From Kribbella aluminosa (GTDB taxonomy: Bacteria; Actinomycetota; Actinomycetes; Propionibacteriales; Kribbellaceae): a stretch of DNA of 64,000 nt. The notes beneath the pieces are model-generated. The model saw only the letters and a list, made by a program, of their open reading frames with translations, did not search any database and was not told where the DNA came from. Both the position numbers and the translations under genes were made by a program. Numbering within the stretch: the first letter of the stretch is position 1; each line of letters begins with the position of its first letter. Location: positions 1,798,001 to 1,862,000 of the forward strand of contig NZ_JAGINT010000002.1 in assembly GCF_017876295.1 (NCBI RefSeq), read 5' to 3'. Below, piece by piece: positions 25,901 through 34,605 of the stretch.

Positions 25901-26772
25901 GACCGGTCTGGAAGGAGAAGCCCTCTCCTGGCTACCAGGCGATCAAGGCGGTCATCCTGGGTGGCTTCGCGCTCCTCATCGTGGTCCCGATCCTGGTCGT
26001 GATCTCCACGTCGCTGGCGAGCGACCGCGACATCATCAACGCCGGCGGGTACGTGCTGTGGCCGTCGCACCCGACGTTCAAGGCGTACCAAACGCTCTTC
26101 AGTGGCGGGTTGATGGGTCGCGCGATCCTCGTCAGCGTGTTCGTTACGGTGGTCGGTACGGCGATCGCGCTGGCGGTGACGATCGCACTCGCCTACGGGA
26201 CCTCACGGCCCGTGCTGTTCGGGCGGCCGGTGCTGCTGATGGTGCTGTTCACGTTGCTGTTCGCGCCAGGCATCATCCCGATGTTCCTGGTGGTGAAGCA
26301 GCTCGGGCTGCTGGACAGCCTGTGGTCGCTGATCCTCCCCGGGGCTCTCGGTGCGTTCAACTTCGTTGTGCTGCGCACCTTCTTCATGAACGTGCCAGGC
26401 GAGCTGCTGGAGAGCGCGCGGATCGACGGGGCCAGCGACTTCACGATCCTGCGGCAGATCATCATGCCGCTGTCGAAGGCCGTGATCGCGGTCGTCGGGT
26501 TGTTCTACGCGGTCGGGTTCTGGAACGCGTTCTTCAACGCGCTGCTGTACCTGAACGACACGTCGAAGTGGCCGGTGCAGGTGATCCTGCGGACGTACGT
26601 CCTGCAGGGCAAGTCGTTGTCGGCGGACCAGCTCGGCGTGACTCCGCTCCCGCAACCGCAGTCCCTCCAGATGGCCGTCGTGGTCGTCGCCCTGGTCCCG
26701 ATCGCCATGGTGTACCCGTTCCTCCAACGGCACTTCACCAAGGGCGTGATCACGGGTGCGGTCAAGGGCTGA
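25897..26772 (+). CDS. ABC importer permease (LplC-type)
   Basis: The 291-residue permease of the large-oligosaccharide importer has about six membrane spans and an EAA-type loop (LLESARIDGASDFTILRQIIMP, about residue 172). The ATG 25897 overlaps the true stop of the broken upstream permease, so initiation should be coupled. The C-terminus YPFLQRHFTKGVITGAVKG is the characteristic end of LplC-type subunits. Import would depend on whether the upstream permease is functional. Confidence 0.9.
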   Translation: MRPVWKEKPSPGYQAIKAVILGGFALLIVVPILVVISTSLASDRDIINAGGYVLWPSHPTFKAYQTLFSGGLMGRAILVSVFVTVVGTAIALAVTIALAYGTSRPVLFGRPVLLMVLFTLLFAPGIIPMFLVVKQLGLLDSLWSLILPGALGAFNFVVLRTFFMNVPGELLESARIDGASDFTILRQIIMPLSKAVIAVVGLFYAVGFWNAFFNALLYLNDTSKWPVQVILRTYVLQGKSLSADQLGVTPLPQPQSLQMAVVVVALVPIAMVYPFLQRHFTKGVITGAVKG

Positions 26773-26789
26773 TCTGACAGAATCACGAC

Positions 26790-27782
26790 ATGTCCTCACC
26801 TTTGGCTGAGCGGACGACGCTGCGGATGGTGGCGAAGGAGGCAGGCGTCTCGGTCGCGACCGTGTCGTACGTCCTGTCCGGGCGGCACCGCAGCCACACG
26901 ATCAAGGACTCCACCGCGGACCGGGTCCGCGAGGCCGCGTCGCGGCTGGGCTACCGGCGCAACGACGCGGCCCGCGCGATCCGGACCGGCAAGTCGGACC
27001 TGGTTCTGCTGTCGCTCAGCTACCTCGCGGACCCGTGGTCGCAGGCGGTCGCGGCCACGGTCAGTACGGCGGTGAGCCCACTCGGCAAGACCGCGCTGAT
27101 CGTCGCGGACGGCGACTGGCGCACCGTCCTGGCGAACCGGACGCCCGACGTGATCTTCATCGACAGCATCAAGCCGGACCCTTCGCAGGTCGAGGAGCTT
27201 GCCGCCTTCGCCGCACAGGGCGTGCAGATCGTCGCGTTCAGCGAAACGCTGGAACCGCAGGGTTTCGACGTGATCCGGTCCGGCGCCGAGCCGCGCTGCC
27301 ACCTCGCGGTGCAGCACCTGCTCGAGCGGCACGACCGGATCGGTGCGTTGACCTCGCGGACGACGGGATTCGCCCGCTTCGACGCGTACCTGAACACTTT
27401 GCGCGCCGCCGGCAAGCCGATCCACAGCGACGACATCGAGGTCTTCGAGCAGCACCCGGAGGGCGCGTACCGGGCTGCGATGGCGCTGCTGTCCCGGCCG
27501 AACCGTCCGGCCGCGCTGTACTGCACGACCGACTTCGCCGCGATCGCCGCGGTCCGGGCCGCGCATCGGCTACGGATCGACGTACCGCGGGACCTGGCGA
27601 TCATCGGGGTCGGCAACACTCCCGAAGGCGAGCACCTCGACCCGGCGCTGTCCACCGTCGGTCCGGTCGGCTTCAACGATGCGCTGGCACGGATCATCGT
27701 CGGGCGCCTGACCGACCGGGAAGGCGCTCCCGGCGAAGTGTTCGATTTCCCTTGGCAACTGATCGTCCGGGAGTCCTCTTGA
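26790..27782 (+). CDS. LacI-family transcriptional regulator
   Basis: The 330-residue protein has an N-terminal helix-turn-helix (LRMVAKEAGVSVATVSYVLS) and hinge (LGYRRNDAARAIRTGKSDLV), with the sugar-sensing domain ending in LAIIGVGNTPEGEHLDPALS. It lies 17 bases after the importer and overlaps the following sulfatase by a TTGA junction, so it is co-transcribed with both. The likely target is the TTAACGTTTAA site upstream of the binding protein. Confidence 0.88.
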   Translation: MSSPLAERTTLRMVAKEAGVSVATVSYVLSGRHRSHTIKDSTADRVREAASRLGYRRNDAARAIRTGKSDLVLLSLSYLADPWSQAVAATVSTAVSPLGKTALIVADGDWRTVLANRTPDVIFIDSIKPDPSQVEELAAFAAQGVQIVAFSETLEPQGFDVIRSGAEPRCHLAVQHLLERHDRIGALTSRTTGFARFDAYLNTLRAAGKPIHSDDIEVFEQHPEGAYRAAMALLSRPNRPAALYCTTDFAAIAAVRAAHRLRIDVPRDLAIIGVGNTPEGEHLDPALSTVGPVGFNDALARIIVGRLTDREGAPGEVFDFPWQLIVRESS

Positions 27783-29248
27783 GGCCGAACGTCGTACTGA
27801 TCTGTGTCGACGAGTGGCGGGGCGACGCGCTGTCGTGCGCCGGTCACCCGTACGTCGAGACACCGCACCTGGACGAGCTGGCCCGGAACGGCGTCCGGTT
27901 CAGCCGCGGGTACTCCGCGACGCCGACATGCGTGCCGGCCCGGGTCGCGCTGTTCACCGGGCAGTCGCAGGAGCGGCACGGGCGGGTCGGATACACCGAC
28001 GGCGTACCGTTCGACGTCGCGCATCCGGTGACGGTGCAGGGCGAGTTCAAGCGCGCCGGGTACCACACGCAGGCGATCGGGAAGATGCACGTCTGGCCGG
28101 AGCGATCGCGGCTCGGGTTCGACGACGTCGTACTGCATGACGGGTTCCTGCATCATTCGCGGCGGGCGCATCGCCAGCAGTTCGGGTTCTTCGACGACTA
28201 CGTGCCGTGGTTGCGGCGGCAGCCCGGGGTCTCGCCGGACGCGGAGTACTTCGACCACGGGGTGAACTGCAACTCGGTGGTCGCGCGGCCCTGGGACAAG
28301 GCGGAGGAGCTGCACCCGACCTCGTGGGTGGGAACGCAGACGATCGAGTGGCTGTACCGGCGGGATCCCACGAAGCCGTTCTTCCTGTACCTGTCGTTCC
28401 ATCGGCCGCACCCGCCGTACGACCCGCCGGCGTGGGCGTTCGACCGGTACGACGCGTTGCCGCCGTACCAGCGTGAGCTGGGGGACTGGGAGGGCGACTG
28501 GGACGAGTACCGGCGGGACGGGGACTATCAGGCGGCGATCGGTGACCTGCCGGATCGCGTGGTGCATCGGGCGCGGGCCGGGTACTACGGGCTGATGGCG
28601 CAGATCGACCTGCAGGTCAACCGGATCCGCGAGGCACTTGTCGACTTCGGGGTGTACGACGACACGATCATCGCGTTCACGTCCGACCACGGCGAGATGA
28701 TGGGCGACCACCGGATGTTCCGGAAGTCGGTGCCGTACGAGGGGTCCGCGCAGGTGCCGTTCATCGTCGCGGATCGGGCGTCCGCCGGCGGTGCTGTGCG
28801 CGGCGGGGTCGTCGAACAGGTGGTGGAGCTGCGGGACGTGATGCCGACGCTGCTGGACCTGGCCGGGGTACCGGTGCCGCAGTCGGTGGACGGGGTGTCG
28901 CTGGCGCCGTTCCTGCGCGGGGAGACTGCTGAGGTGCGGGAGTGGTTGCACGGCGAGCACCTGCACTTCGACCAGTCTCTGCACTGGGTGACGGACGGGA
29001 AGATCAAGTACGTGTGGGGCTCGGAACGGGGCGTGGAGCAACTGTTCGACCTCGAGACGGATCCTGGCGAGCTGCACAACCTGGTCTCGTCCCGTCCGGA
29101 GTTGCTGGGGTTGTGGCGTTCTCGCCTGATCCAGGACCTGAGCGGCCGTGAGGAAGGTTTCGTGGCCGACGGCGAACTGGTCACCGGTCGCCCGGTGACG
29201 CCGATCCTCAACCACACAAGGGAAAGACTTGCTCAAGCCGCCGGGTGA
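27779..29248 (+). CDS. Type I sulfatase
   Basis: This 489-residue cytoplasmic sulfatase has the formylglycine motif C-x-P-x-R in TCVPARVALFTG, N-terminal metal site PNVVLICVDEWRGD and C-terminal metal site FTSDHGEMMGDH. The frame starts immediately at TTG 27779, overlapping the LacI stop; no later start leaves the N-terminal Asp ligand intact. Clustering with an importer and LacI gene argues for catabolic removal of sulfate (or phosphate/phosphonate ester, since this superfamily is promiscuous) from an imported saccharide. Confidence 0.86.
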   Translation: MRPNVVLICVDEWRGDALSCAGHPYVETPHLDELARNGVRFSRGYSATPTCVPARVALFTGQSQERHGRVGYTDGVPFDVAHPVTVQGEFKRAGYHTQAIGKMHVWPERSRLGFDDVVLHDGFLHHSRRAHRQQFGFFDDYVPWLRRQPGVSPDAEYFDHGVNCNSVVARPWDKAEELHPTSWVGTQTIEWLYRRDPTKPFFLYLSFHRPHPPYDPPAWAFDRYDALPPYQRELGDWEGDWDEYRRDGDYQAAIGDLPDRVVHRARAGYYGLMAQIDLQVNRIREALVDFGVYDDTIIAFTSDHGEMMGDHRMFRKSVPYEGSAQVPFIVADRASAGGAVRGGVVEQVVELRDVMPTLLDLAGVPVPQSVDGVSLAPFLRGETAEVREWLHGEHLHFDQSLHWVTDGKIKYVWGSERGVEQLFDLETDPGELHNLVSSRPELLGLWRSRLIQDLSGREEGFVADGELVTGRPVTPILNHTRERLAQAAG

Positions 29249-30089
29249 AGGCTGGTCCCTCGTCGACACCGGCGAGTCCGACACCACCGTCTACCGCCGC
29301 GAGGACGTCTACGCCAAGTGCTGCGACCCGTCCGGCGTCGGTGAGCTGGCGGCCGAACGCGACCGCATCCACTGGCTGTCCGCAACGGAGTTGCCGGGAG
29401 CAACAGTCCTCGACTGGCTCGAGTCGCCAGAGTCGCCAGAGTCGCCAGATTCGCTCGAATCGCTCGAGTCGCCAGAGTCGCCAGAGCCCGACGATCCGCT
29501 GGCGCCGTCGGAGCGGCGTGCGGCGGGTGGCTTTGGCGGCATCGGGGCCTGTCTGCTCACCTCTGCTGTGCCTGGTGTGCCGGGCGATGCTCTCCCGCCG
29601 GCCTCGCACGAGCAGGCCATGCGGAGTCTGGGGCGGGCTCTGCGGGACCTGCATTCGTTGCGGGACTGTCCGTTCGAGCGGCCGTTGGGGGAAGTGATCG
29701 CCGCGGCGACGGACGTGGTACGGCGGGGTGCGGTGAATCCGCAGTTTCTGACGGACGAGTGGCGGAAGGTTTCACCGGACGAGCTGCTGCGGGAGGTGGT
29801 TGCTGAGCGCACCTATGTGGAGAGTGTGCTGGAGCCGGTGGTCTGTCACGGGGACGCCTGCCTGCCGAACGTGTTCTTCGATCCGGACACGCTCGACGTG
29901 ACCGGGCTGATCGACCTCGGGCGGCTGGGGATCGCGGACCGGTACTCCGATCTCGCACTCACCACGATCCAGCTCCACGACGAGTGGTCGGCCGACCCGG
30001 CGCCGTTCCTCGCGGCGTACGGCGTACCGGACCCGGACCCGCGCCGCCTGCACTTCTTCCGCCTCCTCGACCCGCTGACCTGGGGCTAA
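29229..30089 (+). CDS. APH(3')-like aminoglycoside/antibiotic kinase family protein with a Ser-Pro-Glu repeat insert
   Basis: The 286-residue kinase-fold protein shows the aminoglycoside 3'-phosphotransferase hallmarks: catalytic loop VVCHGDACLPNVFF, metal-binding segment GLIDLGRLGIADRYSDLAL, and C-terminus LHFFRLLDPLTWG. Known members phosphorylate 3'-OH of aminoglycosides with ATP. Residues 65-87 are an ESPESP-type minisatellite inserted between the N-lobe strands, where family members have no such segment. TTG 29229 follows GGGAAAG and overlaps the sulfatase end by 20 bases, so it is coupled to sugar genes; a sugar kinase role is as likely as resistance. Confidence 0.75.
   Translation: MLKPPGEGWSLVDTGESDTTVYRREDVYAKCCDPSGVGELAAERDRIHWLSATELPGATVLDWLESPESPESPDSLESLESPESPEPDDPLAPSERRAAGGFGGIGACLLTSAVPGVPGDALPPASHEQAMRSLGRALRDLHSLRDCPFERPLGEVIAAATDVVRRGAVNPQFLTDEWRKVSPDELLREVVAERTYVESVLEPVVCHGDACLPNVFFDPDTLDVTGLIDLGRLGIADRYSDLALTTIQLHDEWSADPAPFLAAYGVPDPDPRRLHFFRLLDPLTWG
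29421..29489 (+). repeat. 9-bp coding minisatellite (GAGTCGCCA family)
   Basis: About seven and a half 9-bp units, GAGTCGCCA with two GAATCGCTC-like variants, run in frame and encode repeated Glu-Ser-Pro / Glu-Ser-Leu triplets. The block ends in GAGCCC. Confidence 0.88.
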
Positions 30090-30133
30090 CACGACCGCCC
30101 GGGCGCCGGTGCGGGCAGATGTCGGTGGGATGA

Positions 30134-30169
30134 ACAGGTAATGGTGCCGGAGCACCGGCTATTACCTGT
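30134..30169. terminator. Bidirectional hairpin between convergent genes
   Basis: ACAGGTAAT (30134-30142) pairs with ATTACCTGT (30161-30169), with an inner GTGC/GCAC stem. It lies midway between the kinase stop (30089) and the stop of the minus-strand gene (30204). Confidence 0.55.
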
Positions 30170-30203
30170 CCAAAGCCACCAGTTCCTGTGCTGAGCCCGC
30201 AAA

Positions 30204-30626
30204 CTACTTGCGGCCGAGCTTCCACCACTTCGGTTTGTTCATCTTGATCTCGTCCGGCTCCATCGGCGGCGGCACCGGCGGGCGGGACTCCTCGGTGAGG
30301 AAGTTGCCGGACTCGGTGTCGTACGGCGTGACGCCGAGCCTGCGGCTGATCTCCATCACGATCGGGATCGACCGCGGGCCGTCGTTCAGGTAGAAGGTGA
30401 TGTCGCGGACCTCGACACCCTTGCCGATCGTCATCTCGACGTCGAAGTCCGAACTTCGCAACGCCAGCCAGGACGGCTTGCTGGCGTCGACGTCCGGCAC
30501 CAGCTCCCGGACCGCGGCCACCACGTCGGTCGAGGTCCCGACCGACGGCGGCTCGTAGTCGACCGGTATGTCGTCAAGGCGCCGTACGCCTCCTGGTCCG
30601 CGCATCGCATAAACAGCCCAGCTCAT
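30204..30626 (-). CDS. Small conserved hypothetical protein
   Basis: This 140-residue soluble protein (MSWAVYAMRGPGGVRRLDDI...) is acidic in the middle, with a basic C-terminal tail (MNKPKWWKLGRK). A DVEMTIGKGVEVRDITFYL segment suggests a compact alpha/beta fold. No known function; similar small proteins occur in actinomycetes. It starts 21 bases from the end of the methyltransferase gene on the same strand, so may be co-transcribed with it. Confidence 0.6.
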   Translation of the reverse strand: MSWAVYAMRGPGGVRRLDDIPVDYEPPSVGTSTDVVAAVRELVPDVDASKPSWLALRSSDFDVEMTIGKGVEVRDITFYLNDGPRSIPIVMEISRRLGVTPYDTESGNFLTEESRPPVPPPMEPDEIKMNKPKWWKLGRK

Positions 30627-30646
30627 GCCCCCAGCATGCCAGGTGA

Positions 30647-31375
30647 TCAGCGCTTCCGGGCGGCGAGGATCGCGAACGTGAGGTACTGACCGTTGTCGGC
30701 CTCGAGCATCTCGACCACTCCGGAGCGGCGCTCGTCCCGGTACTCGGCGACCGCGCGGGACCACCGCAGCCAGTCGGACCACCCGTTCTCCTGGAGCCTG
30801 GCCGCGGTGACGTCGACCAGTTCGGTGACCTCCCACTGGAACCGCCACCAGCCCGCGGTATGCCAGCCCAGCGCCTCCCAACCCACCACCTTCCGAATGT
30901 GCTCCGGGATGCCTCCGAGCTCGCGAACCTCCTTCGTCATCGCCGGCGTCGCGACCCCCAGCTGTCCGCCCGGCTTGAGGAAGCTCGTGATGTAGGCGAG
31001 GTAGTGGTCCGCGGTACCGAAGTACTCCCAGGCGTCGATGCAGACGATCGCGTCGAAGTAGCTCTCGGCGAAGGGTAGCGTGTGCGCCTCGGCCTTGAGC
31101 GTGACGACGTCCGGCGACCCGATGGACGCCGCCGCCTCCGTTGGGTCCACCCATAGATCCGCGGCCCACACCTGTACGCCGAACTCCCGCGCGAGGAACA
31201 CCGACGTGGCGCCCTTGCCGGAGCCGAGGTCGAGCACCCGCATCCCGGGCCGCAGGTCGAGGTCGCGGGCGAGATCCTCCAGCAACCACAGGGGATTCGG
31301 GCCCATGTCGCGGGCCAGCAGCCAGTCCGCGTCGTACCCGTTGGAGCGAGGACAGCTGTCGTGCCGCAGATCCAT
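30647..31375 (-). CDS. Class I SAM-dependent methyltransferase
   Basis: The 242-residue methyltransferase has SAM motif I MRVLDLGSGKGATSVFLARE (about residues 38-57), an acidic strand-2 end (VWAADLWVDP), and a motif DAIVCIDAWEYFGT for strand 4. The conserved start CPRSNGYDADWLLARDMGPN marks a family of small-molecule methyltransferases; the acceptor is unknown. ATG 31375 places this N-terminal block at residue 7; an upstream GTG at 31429 would add 18 residues with no similarity. Confidence 0.85.
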   Translation of the reverse strand: MDLRHDSCPRSNGYDADWLLARDMGPNPLWLLEDLARDLDLRPGMRVLDLGSGKGATSVFLAREFGVQVWAADLWVDPTEAAASIGSPDVVTLKAEAHTLPFAESYFDAIVCIDAWEYFGTADHYLAYITSFLKPGGQLGVATPAMTKEVRELGGIPEHIRKVVGWEALGWHTAGWWRFQWEVTELVDVTAARLQENGWSDWLRWSRAVAEYRDERRSGVVEMLEADNGQYLTFAILAARKR

Positions 31376-31457
31376 CAGCACAGCGTAGCGGGGTGAAATC
31401 GGGATGTGCCCGGGGTTTCCGTGCGGCACAGTGACTGCACGGGCTGAACTTGATCCG

Positions 31458-31860
31458 GTGATTCGCTCGTTCTATCGGGACCGGTACGTCGAGGACGATC
31501 GGCTGGTGGTCAACGGACACGGCCGGCTCGAGTTCGCGCGTACCCAGGAGTTGCTGCTGCCCCCGCGGCCGACGTACTGGATGTCGGCGGCTCGGGCGGC
31601 TTCACGGTCGCGTACTTCCACCACACCGACGAGCTCAGCACCGCCGGGCTCGCCGACGTCGACGTACTCGGAGTCGAGGGCCCGGCCGCCAGCATCCTGC
31701 AGAACGCGGCGCCGGACCGGATCGACGGCCTGCTCCCGTCAAGGGCGCCGGTGGGAAGAAGGTTGTCCGCGAGGCCGTCCTGTTCGCCCGGCTGGTCGAG
31801 TCCGATCCGCGGCTCCAGGCCGCCAGCCAGCACCTCGTCTACGGACGGGTAACCGACTGA
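31458..31860 (+). pseudogene. Relic of a SAM-dependent methyltransferase
   Basis: Three fragments in different frames are recognisable. First, from GTG 31458, VIRSFYRDRYVEDDRL and LEFARTQELLL, an N-terminal block of a methyltransferase family. Second, shifted, ADVLDVGGSGG (SAM motif I) fused directly to FHHTDELSTAGLADVDVLGVEG, which belongs near the C-terminus. Third, shifted again, REAVLFARLVESDPRLQAAS up to the TGA at 31860. About half of a normal 260-residue protein is missing. The gene is inactive by deletion plus frameshifts. Confidence 0.72.
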
Positions 31861-32022
31861 CTGCGTTCGGTAGCGGCGTCGCGAAACGGTGTCAATAGCT
31901 GCAACCCGGTTCTCCGGATGGCGGTCCAGGCCGTAATATCAGCCGGCGGTCGGCTCGGGGGTCTGTGCCGGCCATTCTGATGGGGATCGGCGGCAGCCGG
32001 TACTGGGGAGAAGCGGAAACCT

Positions 32023-33321
32023 ATGGCGGACGAGTCGGCGCCCAAGCCCGGGCATTTCCTGCCCGGCGGCGACGGGGACCGGACCACGGCGGACAACCGG
32101 ACGACACCGGACAACCGGGCGGCGGGCAACCCGGCTGCGGGCGACCCGACTGCGGGCAACCCGACGGCGGACAACCGGGCGGTGGGCAACCGGGCGGTGG
32201 GCGGATCGGCGCCGTTGGCGGCACCTACACCACGGCTCGGTAGGGACGACCGGCCGGCGCACCCGCAGCTCAGCGGCAGCCGGATCGACTCCCGGCGGAC
32301 GACGCTGTCCGGCACCCGGCTCGGGCCGGCGGCCGCCGACGATCGCGCGGCCGCGGCGTACCGCGAGGTGTTCCACCCGGAGCCGATCCCGTTCGTGCCG
32401 AAGAAGCGCTCCAAGGGGCTGATCGCGCTGATCGTCGCCGCGGCCCTGCTGGTGCTCGGCGGCGGCGCGACGTTCGCGGTCAAGGTCCTCTCGAACTACG
32501 ACGGTTTCGTCGCGAACCCGCTGGGTACGCCGTCCGCGACGCCGGGCGACGGTGCGAGCGGCGGCCCGACGACCACCGCGCCGGTCGGCAAGGGTACGCC
32601 GGACGCCGACGTCGTCGGCAAGAACGCGATCTACGGCGCCGGGAAACTGCCGGTGGTGAACTGCCCGGAGCCCGCGTTCCGCCCGACGTCCAAGGAGAAC
32701 GTGCGCTCCTACTACCAGGCGCTGACCGCATGTATGGACAAGGCCTGGAAGCCACTCGTCACCAAGGCGGGCTTCGAGTTCCGGTCGCCGCGGCTGATCG
32801 TCTTCGACGACGGCGAGGAGACCGCGTGCGGCGTACAGCAGGATCTCGCGTCGTACTGCCAGGACGACCAGGGCGGCAGCGTGACGATGCCGTGGCAGAA
32901 GATCGTCGAGGACTACCCGACGCACCGGGCGGCGACCCGGGCACAGATGGCGCAGGCGTTCGGCTTCGTGTACGGCGTTCACGTCCAGAACCTGACCGGG
33001 ATGGCCGACGCTACCGGCAACCTCGCGGACGCCGCGGCGAACAAGGCGGCCGAGCTGGAGCAGGACCGGCGCGCGTCGCTGCAGGCGTCCTGCTTCGGTG
33101 CGGTGTTCTTCGGCGCCGCGCGGGCGAGCTTCCCGCTGCGCGGCGAGCTGCTGCAGCAGTGGAACGACCAGGTCCGGCGTAGCGGCGACGAGTACAGCAA
33201 GGACAAGGTCCGCGACCACGGCTCCAGCAAGAGCTACACGCTGTGGATGAACCAGGGCTTCGCGACAACCAACCCCGCCGCCTGCAACACTTTCGGCGCA
33301 GCATCCGCCAAGGTCAGCTGA
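32023..33321 (+). CDS. YpfJ-like neutral zinc metallopeptidase paralogue lacking the catalytic motif
   Basis: The 432-residue membrane protein starts with a cytoplasmic tail holding imperfect Asn-Arg/Gly-Asn-Pro repeats (about 24-64), then one membrane span (KGLIALIVAAALLVLGGGAT, about 130-149), then an extracellular metallopeptidase-like domain. Aligned with the next gene, HExxH is replaced: the paralogue's MAHEYGHHVQ reads FGFVYGVHVQ here, and the RELQA glutamate becomes ASLQA. All zinc ligands and the catalytic Glu are therefore gone. Disulfide cysteines and the RDHGSSKS end are kept, so a binding or scaffold role is likely. First of three tandem paralogues. Confidence 0.8.
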   Translation: MADESAPKPGHFLPGGDGDRTTADNRTTPDNRAAGNPAAGDPTAGNPTADNRAVGNRAVGGSAPLAAPTPRLGRDDRPAHPQLSGSRIDSRRTTLSGTRLGPAAADDRAAAAYREVFHPEPIPFVPKKRSKGLIALIVAAALLVLGGGATFAVKVLSNYDGFVANPLGTPSATPGDGASGGPTTTAPVGKGTPDADVVGKNAIYGAGKLPVVNCPEPAFRPTSKENVRSYYQALTACMDKAWKPLVTKAGFEFRSPRLIVFDDGEETACGVQQDLASYCQDDQGGSVTMPWQKIVEDYPTHRAATRAQMAQAFGFVYGVHVQNLTGMADATGNLADAAANKAAELEQDRRASLQASCFGAVFFGAARASFPLRGELLQQWNDQVRRSGDEYSKDKVRDHGSSKSYTLWMNQGFATTNPAACNTFGAASAKVS

Positions 33322-33339
33322 GCAAGATGGGAACGATCG

Positions 33340-34602
33340 ATGCCTGACTCCGTCCCGAAGCCGGGCCATTTCAGTACCGGCGAGCCCGATCCCGGATCCC
33401 AGCCGCTGACCCTGAAGAGCGCGCAGCCCGTAGGCCTCGGGACGGCGCGCCCGGTCGCGTTCGACGACTCGTCCGTACGCCGGAAAGCCCGCCCGCTGCC
33501 GACCGAGCCCGGTACCGAGAGCGACTACACCGGCCCACCGACCGCACCGCTCACCGGCACCCCGTACACCCCGCTCACGGGTACCCGCCGCGCCGGCGGC
33601 CCCCGGTCCACCGGCTGGCACTCGAACCCGTCCCGCTCCGGCGCCCAGTTCACCGCCGAACCGCCCCCGCTCAAGCCACCACGCCAGCACTCGCGCCCGA
33701 TCATCGCCGGGCTCTCGGTCGTGGTCGTCGTCATGCTCACCGGCGCGGCCATCGGCGGCTTCAAGCTCGTCGACTCGTACGGTTTCCAGCGTCCCCTGTC
33801 ACAGCCCTCGATCAAGAAGTCCCAAGCTCCGCTCCCGGTCCCCCCGGACCCCACCGTGACGGTCACCGTCCAGGGCATCCCGGACATGGAGCGGCTGCAG
33901 AAGAACAAGATCTACACCTCCGGGAACGTCGTACCGGTGAGCTGCAAGGAACCGGCCATCAAACCGAACTCGCAGTCCTCGATCCTGCGCTACTACCAGG
34001 CGCTGCTGCCCTGCCTGAACAACGCCTGGGCACCGATCGTGAAGAAGGCCGGGTACGACTTCCGGTCGCCGAAGGTGAAGCTGCAGACCAGCCAGGTCAC
34101 CACCGACGAGGACTGCACCGGCGAGTCGGACACGGCGTACTACTGCAGCTCCGACGAGAGCATCAACATCAGCTGGAAAGAGGACCTCAAGTACTACAAG
34201 AACGAGCCGCTGGCTGCGCGGGTGTGGATGCTCGACACGATGGCCCACGAGTACGGCCACCACGTCCAGCAGATGACCGAGATGATCACCGCGTCGTTCT
34301 CCCGCGAGGGCTGGACGAACTCGAAGGCGATGAAGCTCGAATGGGCCCGCCGCCGGGAGCTCCAGGCGACCTGCTTCGGCGCGGCCTTCCTCGGCGCGAA
34401 CAAGACGTCCCTCGGCCTGTCCGGCAACAAGCTGAAGCTCTGGCAGTGGGAAGCTTCGCACTCGGGCGACGAGTACAACCCGAAGAAGGTCCGCGACCAC
34501 GGCTCCCGCGCGAGCAACTGGGCCTGGTCCGACCCCGCCTTCACCTCCGCCAACCCCAAGGACTGCAACACCTTCACCGCCCCTGCCGCCAAGGTCAGTT
34601 GA
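33340..34602 (+). CDS. YpfJ-like neutral zinc metallopeptidase, membrane-anchored
   Basis: The 420-residue single-span membrane protein has a cytoplasmic Pro/Thr-rich N-terminus (about 1-125), a span around 126-146 (PIIAGLSVVVVVMLTGAAIG) and an extracellular zinc metallopeptidase domain. The active site MAHEYGHHVQ (His-Glu-x-x-His) and the downstream RELQATCFGA glutamate are intact. Putative neutral metallopeptidases of this family are poorly characterised; substrates are unknown. It lies 18 bases after the degenerate paralogue and 3 bases before the third copy, which indicates tandem duplication and one transcript. Confidence 0.85.
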   Translation: MPDSVPKPGHFSTGEPDPGSQPLTLKSAQPVGLGTARPVAFDDSSVRRKARPLPTEPGTESDYTGPPTAPLTGTPYTPLTGTRRAGGPRSTGWHSNPSRSGAQFTAEPPPLKPPRQHSRPIIAGLSVVVVVMLTGAAIGGFKLVDSYGFQRPLSQPSIKKSQAPLPVPPDPTVTVTVQGIPDMERLQKNKIYTSGNVVPVSCKEPAIKPNSQSSILRYYQALLPCLNNAWAPIVKKAGYDFRSPKVKLQTSQVTTDEDCTGESDTAYYCSSDESINISWKEDLKYYKNEPLAARVWMLDTMAHEYGHHVQQMTEMITASFSREGWTNSKAMKLEWARRRELQATCFGAAFLGANKTSLGLSGNKLKLWQWEASHSGDEYNPKKVRDHGSRASNWAWSDPAFTSANPKDCNTFTAPAAKVS

Positions 34603-34605
34603 GCC

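Noticed and set aside
23281..26091. A 936-residue open frame on the minus strand opposite the second importer
   Set aside because: It is antisense to a binding protein and permeases with clear motifs; its composition (long RR/QR/VR strings) is typical of a shadow frame.
24940..26772. A single 610-residue fused permease
   Set aside because: The linker between the two halves is nonsense, while a one-base correction gives two standard-length permeases with an ATGA overlap.
29421..29489. 9-bp repeats as a CRISPR or origin iteron set
   Set aside because: They are too short, in frame and encode a simple Glu-Ser-Pro tract; no replication gene is nearby.
31404..31898. A 164-residue intact protein in the methyltransferase relic
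   Set aside because: Only its first third resembles a protein family; the remainder is Ser/Arg/Thr-rich frame-shifted sequence.
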